DNA from: Nevskia ramosa DSM 11499
GTDB lineage: Bacteria; Pseudomonadota; Gammaproteobacteria; Nevskiales; Nevskiaceae
Direction of reading: 5' to 3'
NCBI RefSeq assembly: GCF_000420645.1
Contig: NZ_ATVI01000012.1
Location: 124,001 to 188,000, forward strand
DNA: 64,000 bases
Shown piece by piece: positions 17,688 to 26,152 of the stretch. The first letter of the stretch is position 1. Each line of letters starts with the position of its first letter. Under the pieces are notes generated by a model. It saw nothing but the letters and a program-made list of their open reading frames with translations. It ran no database searches and was not told where the DNA came from. The position numbers were made by a program, and so were the translations under genes.

Positions 17688-19268
17688 TCAACGCGGCGAG
17701 CGTCTCCAGGCGTTCTCGTGCAGCGGACTGCGCAGCAGTTGCGAGACCTCGGATGCGGGACGCTGCACCGCCGCGGCCCTCGTCGCGCTGCTCGTCCCGC
17801 AAGTACCGGTCTGCTGCCAGTTCAGTGCGGTGGCAAGCAGGGCCTCGTTGGGATCGCCGAGTTCGTGCCCGTAGTCATCGCTCACTCTGCAGTCCGGCGC
17901 GAAACCATCGGCGAAGTCGCTGAAGCCTTGGTCGTTGGCGCCGGAGAACTCGATGGCGAAGTACGACAGTCCGCAGTTTTCCTGCGCGTAGAAGCCATAA
18001 GGTTTGCCGCAGGTGGTGCCGCCGATCAGCACTGCCTGTACGCCGATGCCGCGCAGGCCGTTGATCAGCGCTTCGCTGGCCGAGCAGGTGCCGCGCCCCG
18101 CAAGCACGAAGACGCGTGAGAGGCTCAGTTCCGGCAGGGCCTTGCCCGAATCCAGGCTTGGGTCGAAACCCTGCGAGGTGGCATGGAAGGCGACGGTGGA
18201 ATCGGGTGATCTGGCCAGCGGGTTGGTGGTGTTGAAGCGCAGCTGCTCGAAGACGCGACCATTGCTGCGCGTCTGGCCGGCGACCATGAAGGCGAGTTCG
18301 CTGGCGATGTCGAGGTAGCCGCCGCCGTTGTAGCGCATGTCCAGCACCAGGTCGGTGATGCCGGCGTCGCGAAACCGCGTGAGCGCGGCCGCCAGCTCGC
18401 CCTCGGCGGTGGCGTAATGCTCCTTGAAGACCAGGTAGCCGACGCGTCCTGCCGGCGTGTCAAAGGTCTGAACCCGCTCCACCGGCACACTGTTCAGCGC
18501 CAAGGACTGCAGGAAGACATCGCGGATCCCGCCGTTGCGGTCGCGCAGGGTAAACCTGTGGACTTCACCCGCCGTGGCTGGAAACAGGCCGGCGTAGAGG
18601 GTGTCGACGCCAGCGCGGGTGTTGTCGTTGACCCAGTCGACGCCGTCGACCGCCAGCACTTCGGCACCGCGCGCGATCCCCTGAGAGAAAGCCGGCGTGC
18701 CGACGTCGGTGTAGACCACGATGGCGCTGCGCGGTGGGGTGCTCGCCAGCAGTGCCACTTCCATGCCGTAGCCGATTCCCACGCCCAACTGCGACAACGC
18801 GTTCCACTGGTCGGTGGGGTAGGTGAAGCTGTAGGCGTCCTTGAATTTGCCGGAGGCCGTGACCTTGGGAGTCGTCAGGGCATACAGGTAGGCATCGAGC
18901 GCGGCCGGCACGCTGCCGTAGGCGGCAGCTGTGTAACGCGAGGCTCTGGCGTCCGGGATCTCGTCGTTCCACAGGTAGACCTCGTGCATGTAGGTCCTGA
19001 GCCAGAGCTTCTCGTCGTCGATCGAGCCTTGGCGATCGGGATAGGGCAGGTTGTCGTTATAGGGATCGTTGCCACTGCGCGGTGCCGCGCAGAACCCTGT
19101 GTAGCGGTCCGAGGCAGCGGTGCGCTGCTGCCACAGCGAGGCGTCCGGGCCAAGACCACCGCCATCGTCGCCACCGCCAGTACTACCGCCACCACCGCAG
19201 GCAGCGAGCAAGAGCAGCGTTGCGGCCGTTGCCGCTGTTTTGTGGCGCATGGAGATTGCTGGCTTCAT
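17688..19268 (-). CDS. S41-family (C-terminal-processing-like) peptidase, lipoprotein
   Basis: This serine protease of about 526 residues is anchored by a lipobox (LLLLAAC, followed by a Gly-rich stretch). A PDZ-like region with TPAFSQGIARGAEVLAVDG precedes the tail-specific protease domain: VGYLVFKEHY, DLVLDMRYNGGGYLD, and the catalytic GRGTCSASEALINGL (Ser after Cys) with Lys in GGTTCGKPYG. The start at 19268 (MKPAIS) puts the signal peptide at the N-terminus; a further ATG at 19250 is also possible, and an upstream one at 19307 is less likely. It is probably periplasmic; its substrate is unknown. Confidence 0.85.
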   Translation of the reverse strand: MKPAISMRHKTAATAATLLLLAACGGGGSTGGGDDGGGLGPDASLWQQRTAASDRYTGFCAAPRSGNDPYNDNLPYPDRQGSIDDEKLWLRTYMHEVYLWNDEIPDARASRYTAAAYGSVPAALDAYLYALTTPKVTASGKFKDAYSFTYPTDQWNALSQLGVGIGYGMEVALLASTPPRSAIVVYTDVGTPAFSQGIARGAEVLAVDGVDWVNDNTRAGVDTLYAGLFPATAGEVHRFTLRDRNGGIRDVFLQSLALNSVPVERVQTFDTPAGRVGYLVFKEHYATAEGELAAALTRFRDAGITDLVLDMRYNGGGYLDIASELAFMVAGQTRSNGRVFEQLRFNTTNPLARSPDSTVAFHATSQGFDPSLDSGKALPELSLSRVFVLAGRGTCSASEALINGLRGIGVQAVLIGGTTCGKPYGFYAQENCGLSYFAIEFSGANDQGFSDFADGFAPDCRVSDDYGHELGDPNEALLATALNWQQTGTCGTSSATRAAAVQRPASEVSQLLRSPLHENAWRRSPR

Positions 19269-19500
19269 TGACGAGGATCGGTCGATTCTATGGGCATCGA
19301 AAAGCAAGAAACTGTCTAAAAAATGTCTAAATCGAAACTTGGTGTGAATCCGGTCATAGTCGCCGCCGGATCAAGCCGCACCAGCTTCTTGCTCCTCCGT
19401 GGATTCCGTCGCGGTTGTCGTCTGGAAATCTCGCAGCACCGAGTTGCTGTTCGCATGGCATCCCTATAATTCCGATATTCGTCCCACTCTCCGGACCGCC

Positions 19501-20472
19501 ATGTTCCCCGCCAAGCTTCCGGCTGTCATCGATTACCCCGACAGCATCAGCTGCATCGACACCGAGCAGCAGCGCACCGGTCTTGCTTGCTGCTACTTGG
19601 TGCAGGCAGGCAACCAGTACGCATTCATCGAATGTGGCACTTCGCTGTCGGTGCCCGGTTTGAAGGCGGTGCTTGCCGAGCGTGGCATCGGGCTTGATCA
19701 AATCGCCTATGTGATCCCGACCCATGTCCATCTCGATCACGCCGGTGGCGTCGGCCTGTTGATGAAGGACTGCCCGAACGCGAAGCTGGTGGTGCATCCG
19801 CGCGGTGCCCGGCATCTGATCGATCCGTCGGCGCTGATCGCCGGGGCGACGGCGGTCTACGGTCCCGAGAACATGGCGGCGATGTATGGCGAAATCCTGC
19901 CGGTGGCGGAGGAGCGCGTGATTGTTGCCGACGACAACTACGTGCTCGATTTCAACGGCCGCAAGCTGACCTTCATCGATTCGCCTGGTCATGCCCGCCA
20001 CCACTTCTCGATCTGGGATGCCCAGAGCCGGGGCTGGTTCACCGGCGATACCTTCGGCCTGTCGTATCGCCTGTTCGATGGCCCGAACGGCCCGTATCTG
20101 ATGCCGACGACGACGCCGGTGCAGTTCGAGCCGGAGGCCTGGCTGAAGACCATCAGCCGCTATCTCGCGGCCGATCCGGCGTACATGTTCCTGACGCACT
20201 ATGGGCGCGTCGACAACGTCGCGCAATTGGCGGCAGACCTCGGCGGCGGTATCGCCATGTATCAGAGCATCGCCCTGCATCTGGCCGATGCGCCGGATCG
20301 TCATGCGCGCATCTACGAAGCGCTGATGCTCTATTCGCTCGAAGAACTGGCGGCGAACGCCTCGCCAGTGACCGACGACGTGGCCCGCGAATGGCTGGCC
20401 TTCGACATCGAGCTGAACACCCAGGGCCTGGAAGTCTGGCTCGACAAGCAGAAGCCCAAGCCGGCGGCCTGA
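19501..20472 (+). CDS. MBL-fold metallo-hydrolase
   Basis: This 323-residue protein has the metallo-beta-lactamase metal motif THVHLDHAG, a third ligand in DSPGHARHHFS and an Asp ligand in WFTGDTFGL. The ATG at 19501 is chosen because MFPAKLPAVIDYPDSIS begins the domain; open codons further upstream are not family-like. The roughly 100-residue C-terminal helical extension resembles that of glyoxalase II-like or flavin-free MBL hydrolases. The reaction cannot be named. It is convergent with the HAD gene 4 bases away. Confidence 0.85.
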   Translation: MFPAKLPAVIDYPDSISCIDTEQQRTGLACCYLVQAGNQYAFIECGTSLSVPGLKAVLAERGIGLDQIAYVIPTHVHLDHAGGVGLLMKDCPNAKLVVHPRGARHLIDPSALIAGATAVYGPENMAAMYGEILPVAEERVIVADDNYVLDFNGRKLTFIDSPGHARHHFSIWDAQSRGWFTGDTFGLSYRLFDGPNGPYLMPTTTPVQFEPEAWLKTISRYLAADPAYMFLTHYGRVDNVAQLAADLGGGIAMYQSIALHLADAPDRHARIYEALMLYSLEELAANASPVTDDVAREWLAFDIELNTQGLEVWLDKQKPKPAA

Positions 20473-20476
20473 GTCG

Positions 20477-21163
20477 TCAACGCAGCAGCAGGCGCTCGAC
20501 CAACTCGGCAAACGATGCCGCTTCGATCTCGGGTGCGTGCTCGTCATGCTCCCAAGGCGTGCCCTCAGCATTGATCCAGGCGGCGCGCAGCCCGGCACGG
20601 CGGGCACCGAGCACATCGGTGTGCGGATCGTCCCCGACATGCAATACCTCGCCGGCATCGATGCCCAGGCGCTTGCAGGCGGCGAGATAGATGCCCGGAT
20701 CCGGCTTGGCGGCGCCGTGCTCGCCGGCCGACAGCGAGAAGCGGAAATGCTGGTCCAGGCCGATCCGGGCCAGATCGGCATTGCCATTGGAAACCGCAGC
20801 CAGCGGATAGCGCGCGGCCAGCTTTTCCAGCGCGGCGAGGGCGCCTGGATACAGCGTCACGCGCTGGCGTTCGGCGATGAACACCTCGTAGACCTCGGCC
20901 GCGCGGCGGTCGTCGAGGCCGCAGTCGGCGAGCATCTGCCGGAACATCTCGCGACGCAGGAAACCGAGGTCGTGACGCTGATTCGGAAACGCGGCGACAA
21001 CGCGGTTGCGCAGCAGCAGCCGGCCGCCTTCGTTCCAGGCTTCGAGCACCACCGGCGCGTGCTCGGCGAACCAGGCATTGGCGGCTGCTTCGGCGGCCTG
21101 GATGGTCGGCGCGATCGGCCATAGCGTGTCGTCGAGATCGAGCGTCAGGGCCTTGAACGACAT
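20477..21163 (-). CDS. HAD-superfamily subfamily IA phosphatase (YigB-like)
   Basis: This 228-residue protein opens with nucleophile motif I LTLDLDDTLWP (Asp9 and Asp11). Motif II is AAVSNGNAD, the Lys of motif III is in HGAAKPDPGIY, and motif IV is VLHVGDDPHTDVLGA. The helical cap sits between motifs I and II, as in subfamily IA. It resembles bacterial YigB-type FMN/5-amino-6-ribitylaminouracil phosphate phosphatases, but the substrate is uncertain. It is divergent from the molybdopterin oxidoreductase gene, with a 73-base shared promoter region. Confidence 0.85.
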   Translation of the reverse strand: MSFKALTLDLDDTLWPIAPTIQAAEAAANAWFAEHAPVVLEAWNEGGRLLLRNRVVAAFPNQRHDLGFLRREMFRQMLADCGLDDRRAAEVYEVFIAERQRVTLYPGALAALEKLAARYPLAAVSNGNADLARIGLDQHFRFSLSAGEHGAAKPDPGIYLAACKRLGIDAGEVLHVGDDPHTDVLGARRAGLRAAWINAEGTPWEHDEHAPEIEAASFAELVERLLLR

Positions 21164-21236
21164 CGGGATTCAGCCGTTGAAATCGGGGCCGAAGTATATC
21201 GAGCGGATTGCGCTAAGTTAGTCCCAGCCAAACGCT

Positions 21237-23384
21237 ATGAGCACAGCCAAGATGCCAGCCGATGCAGCCAACGACGTCCGCGTTCACCACCGCGCCTGCA
21301 ATCTCTGCGAAGCGATCTGCGGCCTGGAGATCCGGGTTGCCGGCGGCGAGATCCTGTCGATCCGCCCCGACGATGCCGATCCGCTGTCGCTGGGCCACAT
21401 CTGCCCGAAAGCGGTGGCGCTGAAAGACCTGTACGAGGACGGTGATCGTCTGCGCAAGCCACTCCGCCGTACCGAATCCGGCTGGCAGGAAATGACCTGG
21501 GACGAGGCTTTCGATCTGGTTGCCGACCGCCTGTGCAGCATCGTCGAGCAGCATGGTGGCGATGCGGTCGCCAACTATCTCGGCAACCCGACCGTGCACA
21601 ACTACGGCGGCCTGACTCACGGCCCGCGCTTCCTCGGCACGATCAAGACCAGGAACCGCTTCTCCGCGACTTCAGTCGATCAACTGCCGCATCAGCTGCT
21701 CGCCTACTGGATGTACGGCCATCAGCTGCTGGTACCGATCGCCGACATCGATCGCACCGACTATCTGCTGGTGCTTGGCGCCAATCCGATGGCGTCCAAC
21801 GGCAGCCTGATGACGGTGCCGGCATTCCCGAAACGCCTGAAAGCGCTGCAGGCGCGCGGCGGCCGCATGGTGGTGCTCGATCCACGCCGCTCGGAAACCG
21901 CCGAGGTCGCCGACGAGCATCTGTTCATTCGCCCGGGTACCGATGCCGCGTTCCTCGCCGGCCTTCTGAAAGTCATCGACAACGACAACCTCGGCCATCC
22001 CGGCAAGCTGGCGGCGATGGAAGATGGGCTGGAAGTGGCGCTGGCCGATATCGGCGCGCTCGATCTCGACAAGCTTGCTGCCCACTGCGGGATCAGCACC
22101 GAAACCATCCAGCGCATCGCCCGTGAATTCGCCACCGCACCCCGCGCGGCTGCCTATGGCCGCATGGGCGTGTCGACGCAGCAGCACGGCACCCTGTGCC
22201 AATGGCTGATCCAGTTGCTGAACATTGTCACCGGCAATCTCGACCGCGAGGGCGGGGCGATGTTCACGCGTCCGGCGGTCGATCTGGTCGACAACCCGAC
22301 CTCGCGGCCCGGCAGCTTCGGCCGCTGGAAAAGTCGCGTGCGCGGCCTGCCGGAGTTCGGTGGCGAGTTGCCGGTCGCGGCGCTGGCGGAAGAAATCCTC
22401 ACGGAAGGTGAGGGACAAGTCCGCGCCCTGATCACGGTGGCCGGCAACCCGGTGCTGTCGACGCCGAACGGCACCCAGCTGGATCGCGCGCTGGACTCGC
22501 TGGCGTTCATGGTCGCCGTCGATTTCTATCTGAACGAAACCACGCGTCACGCCGACGTGATCCTGCCGCCGACCTGCACCCTGGAGCACGATCACTACGA
22601 CCTGATCTTCCATACGTTCGCCGTGCGCAACACCGCGCGCTATAGCGAAGCGTTGTTCGAGCGGCCGGCCGATGCGCGGCACGATTGGGAGATCTTCGAA
22701 GCGCTGGGTGATCGCATCGCCCAGCGGCTGGGAACCAAGCGAGCGCCACATCCGCGGCCCGATCAGGTCATCGACATGGGCCTGCGCATCGGCCCATACG
22801 GCGGTATGAAGAAGCATCCGCTGAACCTGTCGCTGGCGGCATTGAAAGCCGCGCCGCACGGCGTCGATCTCGGCGCGCTGGAACCTTGCCTGCCGGAGCG
22901 GCTGGCCAATCCAGGCAAGTTCATCTTGTGCGCGCCGCCGGAAATGATCGCGGCACTCGCGGTGTTCGCCTCCGAGCTGGACGATGCCCAGCCCGCCGCG
23001 TTGTCGCTGATCGGCCGTCGCCACGTGCGCAGCAATAACTCGTGGATGCACAACTCGCAGCGGCTGGTGAAGGGCCCGGTGCGCAACCACCTGCTGATGC
23101 ACCCGGACGATCTCGCCGCCCATGGCCTTGCCGATGGCGCGATGGTGCGCGTGGCGTCGAGAGTCGGTGCCGTCGACGTCATTGTCGAAGCCAGCGACAC
23201 GATGCTGCCCGGTGTCGTCAGCCTGCCGCATGGCTGGGGCCATGATCGCAGCGGCACGCGCATCGGCATCGCCGAAGCCCATGCCGGCGTCAGCCCGAAC
23301 GATCTGACCGATGAGCTGCGGCTCGATACGGTCTGCGGCAACGCTGCCCTCAATGGCGTGCCGGTGACGGTGATCGCCGCCTGA
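21237..23384 (+). CDS. Molybdopterin-dependent oxidoreductase (4Fe-4S, DMSO-reductase family)
   Basis: This 715-residue catalytic subunit has an N-terminal 4Fe-4S site (CNLCEAICGL then GHICPKA). The molybdopterin domains include LLVLGANPMASN, and the C-terminal molydop-binding beta-barrel is around RRHVRSNNSWMHN and LPHGWGHDRSG. No Tat signal is visible, so it is cytoplasmic, similar to assimilatory or formate-dehydrogenase-like orphan enzymes. No electron-transfer subunit lies nearby and the substrate is unknown. It starts the plus-strand gene series that runs to 28954. Confidence 0.88.
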   Translation: MSTAKMPADAANDVRVHHRACNLCEAICGLEIRVAGGEILSIRPDDADPLSLGHICPKAVALKDLYEDGDRLRKPLRRTESGWQEMTWDEAFDLVADRLCSIVEQHGGDAVANYLGNPTVHNYGGLTHGPRFLGTIKTRNRFSATSVDQLPHQLLAYWMYGHQLLVPIADIDRTDYLLVLGANPMASNGSLMTVPAFPKRLKALQARGGRMVVLDPRRSETAEVADEHLFIRPGTDAAFLAGLLKVIDNDNLGHPGKLAAMEDGLEVALADIGALDLDKLAAHCGISTETIQRIAREFATAPRAAAYGRMGVSTQQHGTLCQWLIQLLNIVTGNLDREGGAMFTRPAVDLVDNPTSRPGSFGRWKSRVRGLPEFGGELPVAALAEEILTEGEGQVRALITVAGNPVLSTPNGTQLDRALDSLAFMVAVDFYLNETTRHADVILPPTCTLEHDHYDLIFHTFAVRNTARYSEALFERPADARHDWEIFEALGDRIAQRLGTKRAPHPRPDQVIDMGLRIGPYGGMKKHPLNLSLAALKAAPHGVDLGALEPCLPERLANPGKFILCAPPEMIAALAVFASELDDAQPAALSLIGRRHVRSNNSWMHNSQRLVKGPVRNHLLMHPDDLAAHGLADGAMVRVASRVGAVDVIVEASDTMLPGVVSLPHGWGHDRSGTRIGIAEAHAGVSPNDLTDELRLDTVCGNAALNGVPVTVIAA

Positions 23385-23399
23385 AACCTTGAAGCCTGC

Positions 23400-23915
23400 A
23401 TGTTCAATCTCGAAGCGAAATTCCGGCTGCCTGATCACGCCGCCGCGCAAGCTGCAGCGATCGCGATCGGCTACCAGCCGGAAGCCGTGCTCACGCAGCG
23501 CGATACCTTTTTCGTCGTCGCCAGCGGCAAGCTCAAGCTGCGCGAGGAAGCGCGGGATGGCTTCCAACATGCCTACTTGATCGGCTACGGCCGGGTCGAG
23601 CGCGAGGGCCTGCAGCTCAGCGAATACCAGATGGTGCCGGCGCCTGATCCGGAAGCGATGCGCAGCCTGCTCGCCGGCACGCTTGGCGTGCTGGCCACTG
23701 TCGCCAAGCGGCGCACGCTGTTGCTATGCCGCAACGTGCGCCTGCATCTCGATGAGGTCGACGGTCTCGGCACTTATGGCGAGATCGAAGCCGTGGTGCC
23801 GGAAGGCGCTGATCCGGAAGCCGAGCGCGCGTTCGTCGACGCCACGCTGGCGGCGCTGGGCGTTTCACGCGCCGAGCTGATCGAGGGTTCCTATTTCGAG
23901 CTGGCGCGCGCATGA
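23400..23915 (+). CDS. CYTH-domain protein (class IV adenylate cyclase / thiamine-triphosphatase type)
   Basis: This 171-residue protein begins MFNLEAKFRL, the N-terminal x-x-E-x-K strand of the CYTH triphosphate tunnel. Alternating charged strands follow (DTFFVVASGKLKLREE, KRRTLLLCRNVRLHLDEVDGLG, YGEIEAVV). Members act on organic or inorganic triphosphates; whether this one cyclises ATP or hydrolyses a triphosphate is unclear. It lies 15 bases after the oxidoreductase and overlaps the next start by ATGA. Confidence 0.82.
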   Translation: MFNLEAKFRLPDHAAAQAAAIAIGYQPEAVLTQRDTFFVVASGKLKLREEARDGFQHAYLIGYGRVEREGLQLSEYQMVPAPDPEAMRSLLAGTLGVLATVAKRRTLLLCRNVRLHLDEVDGLGTYGEIEAVVPEGADPEAERAFVDATLAALGVSRAELIEGSYFELARA

Positions 23916-24955
23916 GGCATTGCCTGCTGCTGATCGCCACCGTGCTGCTGTCCGGCTGCTCGACGCTGGACTACTACGCCCACATGGCCAAAGGCCAGTT
24001 CGAGCTGCTGTGCAGCCGGCAGCCGATCGCCAAGCTGATCGCCGATCCGGCGACCGACGACAAGCTCAAGGCCAAGCTCAAGCTGGCGCTGGAAGCACGC
24101 GCCTTTGCCTCCGACACGCTCGGCCTGCCGCGCAACGGCAGCTACACGAGCTACGCCGATCTCGGCCGTCCCTGGGTGCTGCAGAACCTGTTCGCGACGC
24201 CGGAGTTTTCGCTGGACGCCGTCGAGCACTGCTTCCCGATTGCCGGCTGCGTCGCCTATCGCGGCTATTACGACGAGGTTCGTCTCAAAGCCGAAGCCGA
24301 GCGGCTGAAGGCGCAGGGCAACGAGGTCTACATCGGCCAGGTGCCGGCGTACTCCACGCTTGGCTGGTTCGACGATCCGGTGCTCAACACCATGCTGCGC
24401 TGGGACGACGACGATCTCGCCGGCACTGTCTTTCACGAGCTGGCGCACCAGAAGCTGTATCTGCAGGGTGATACCCGCTTCAACGAATCCTTCGCCAGCT
24501 TCGTCGAGCAGCAAGGGCTCAAGCAATGGCGTGCGGCGCGTCATCAAGCCGCTGAAAGCAGCATTCGCAGCGAGCGGGCCGACCAGTTCGCAGCCCTGAT
24601 CCTCGTGACTCGCGAGCGCCTTCAGAAGCTCTATGCCAGCGGTATCGCCGAAGCCGAGATGCGCAGCGCGAAGCAGGCCGAGTTCGAGCGGCTGCGCGCT
24701 GACTACCGCCAGCTGCGCGATGGTCCCTGGCAGGGCTATGCCGGTTACGACGGCTGGATCGACGGTGAATTGAACAACGCCAAGCTGTTGCCGTTCGGGC
24801 TCTATCATCAGTGGCTGCCGGGCTTCGCGAAGCTGTTCGACGAAGCGGGTGGCGACTGGCCACGCTTCTACGCGGCGGCGAAAAAACTGGCCGATGGCGA
24901 GCCGGCGCAGCGAGCCGCCACACTCGAAGTTCCTGAAATCTCCGCAACGCCATGA
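23912..24955 (+). CDS. Putative zinc aminopeptidase, lipoprotein (PF10023 type)
   Basis: This 347-residue protein has a lipobox (LLSGC) at its N-terminus. A zinc-site signature HELAHQ (in DLAGTVFHELAHQKLYL) is followed 14 residues later by FNESFASFVEQQG, whose Glu is the likely third ligand. Conserved Cys residues (LLCSRQP, HCFPIAGC) could form disulfides in the periplasm. The overall pattern fits the uncharacterised aminopeptidase family PF10023. It is translationally coupled to both neighbours through ATGA overlaps. Confidence 0.8.
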   Translation: MRHCLLLIATVLLSGCSTLDYYAHMAKGQFELLCSRQPIAKLIADPATDDKLKAKLKLALEARAFASDTLGLPRNGSYTSYADLGRPWVLQNLFATPEFSLDAVEHCFPIAGCVAYRGYYDEVRLKAEAERLKAQGNEVYIGQVPAYSTLGWFDDPVLNTMLRWDDDDLAGTVFHELAHQKLYLQGDTRFNESFASFVEQQGLKQWRAARHQAAESSIRSERADQFAALILVTRERLQKLYASGIAEAEMRSAKQAEFERLRADYRQLRDGPWQGYAGYDGWIDGELNNAKLLPFGLYHQWLPGFAKLFDEAGGDWPRFYAAAKKLADGEPAQRAATLEVPEISATP

Positions 24956-25674
24956 CCCGCATCCACATTCCCGTGCCGCTGACCGTCGGCGCCAGCCTCG
25001 ATCTGCCCGATGAGGCCGCGCGCCACGTCGCCCAGGTGCTGCGCATGAAGATCGGCGAGCCGCTGACCCTGTTCAACGGCAATGGCGGCGAGTACGCGGC
25101 AACGATCACGGCGACCGGCCGGCGCGATGTCTCGGTCAATGTCGAGAGCTTCGATCCGGTCGATCGCGAATCGCGGCTCGACATCACCCTGGCGCAGTGC
25201 GTGTCGAAAGGCGAGCGCATGGACTACACGGTGCAGAAGGCGGTCGAGCTGGGCGTGACTCGCATCCTGCCGCTGCTGTCCGAGCGCAGCGTGGTCAAGC
25301 TCGATGCCGAGCGCTGGGACAAGAAGCTGGAGCACTGGCGCGGCATCGCCGTTTCGGCCTGCGAGCAGAGCGGCCGCACCTCGCTGCCGGCAGTGCTGCC
25401 GGTGCAGAAGCTCGATGGCTGGCTGGCGAGCAGCGATCGAGCACTGCGCCTGGTGCTGGCGCCGACCGAATCGGTATCGCTGCGCAGCTTGGCCGCAGCT
25501 TCGAACATCGCGCTGCTGATCGGCCCTGAAGGTGGGCTATCGGACAACGAGATCGCCGCCGCACGCCGAGCCGGCTGCGTCGGCATCGGTCTCGGGCCGC
25601 GGGTGTTGCGGACCGAGACGGCGGGTGTTGCGGCGCTTGCGGCCTTGCAGCTGCTATGGGGAGACCTCGGATAA
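24952..25674 (+). CDS. rsmE: 16S rRNA (uracil-1498-N3)-methyltransferase
   Basis: This 240-residue SPOUT methyltransferase has an N-terminal PUA-like domain (RHVAQVLRMKIGEPLTLFNG). The catalytic knotted domain has LAQCVSKGERMDYTVQKAVELGV, LLIGPEGGLSDNEI and GLGPRVLRTETAGVAAL, all standard for RsmE. It methylates N3 of U1498 in the decoding region of the 30S subunit. The start overlaps the peptidase stop by ATGA. Confidence 0.93.
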   Translation: MTRIHIPVPLTVGASLDLPDEAARHVAQVLRMKIGEPLTLFNGNGGEYAATITATGRRDVSVNVESFDPVDRESRLDITLAQCVSKGERMDYTVQKAVELGVTRILPLLSERSVVKLDAERWDKKLEHWRGIAVSACEQSGRTSLPAVLPVQKLDGWLASSDRALRLVLAPTESVSLRSLAAASNIALLIGPEGGLSDNEIAAARRAGCVGIGLGPRVLRTETAGVAALAALQLLWGDLG

Positions 25675-25683
25675 ACTGATTGC

Positions 25684-25923
25684 ATGAGTCCAACGCTGTT
25701 CAGGCAGAAAGGCTTCCGTTTCTACTTCTTCTCCCGTGAGGAATCGCGCCTGCATGTCCATGTGCAGGCTGATGAGGGCGAAGCGAAATTCTGGTTGCAG
25801 CCGCGCATCGAGCTGGCCCAGAACCACGGCTTGTCGGCGCAGGCTTTGCGCGAAGTGCAGCGCATGATCGAGGAGCGCAGCGATGAAATCAGCAATGCTT
25901 GGCATCAGCACTTCGGCGGCTGA
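25684..25923 (+). CDS. DUF4160 protein
   Basis: This 79-residue protein starts MSPTLFRQKGFRFYFFSREE, then HVHVQADEGEAKFWL, the defining pattern of DUF4160. It overlaps the next gene (DUF2442) by 41 bases in a different frame. The two families are commonly neighbours in bacterial genomes, and a toxin-antitoxin-like or regulatory role has been suggested from such pairing; that role is not established here. Confidence 0.85.
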   Translation: MSPTLFRQKGFRFYFFSREESRLHVHVQADEGEAKFWLQPRIELAQNHGLSAQALREVQRMIEERSDEISNAWHQHFGG

Positions 25924-26146
25924 AGTCACCAACATCTCGCGCCACGGCTTCTGGATGCTGCTCGGCGATGAGGAACTGTTCCTGCCGTTCGATGAATTTC
26001 CGTGGTTCAAGGCTGCGAGCGTCGCCGCGATTACCGAGGTGGAGTGGCCGTCGCCCGAACACCTTTACTGGCCGGTACTGGACGTCGACCTTTCCGTCGC
26101 GTCGATCCGCCATCCCGAGCGCTTCCCGCTCAAGTCCCGAATCTGA
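25883..26146 (+). CDS. DUF2442 protein
   Basis: This 87-residue protein has the DUF2442 landmarks GFWMLLGDEELFLPFDEFPWF and the closing block LYWPVLDVDLSVASIRHPERFPL. It starts inside the DUF4160 gene, so translation is probably coupled. It lies 6 bases before pyrC. Function unknown. Confidence 0.85.
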   Translation: MKSAMLGISTSAAEVTNISRHGFWMLLGDEELFLPFDEFPWFKAASVAAITEVEWPSPEHLYWPVLDVDLSVASIRHPERFPLKSRI

Positions 26147-26152
26147 ACCGCC

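Noticed and set aside
21672-23570. Long minus-strand open frame across the molybdopterin oxidoreductase and CYTH genes
   Set aside because: It covers two well-supported plus-strand genes, and the product shows no recognisable motif or signal.
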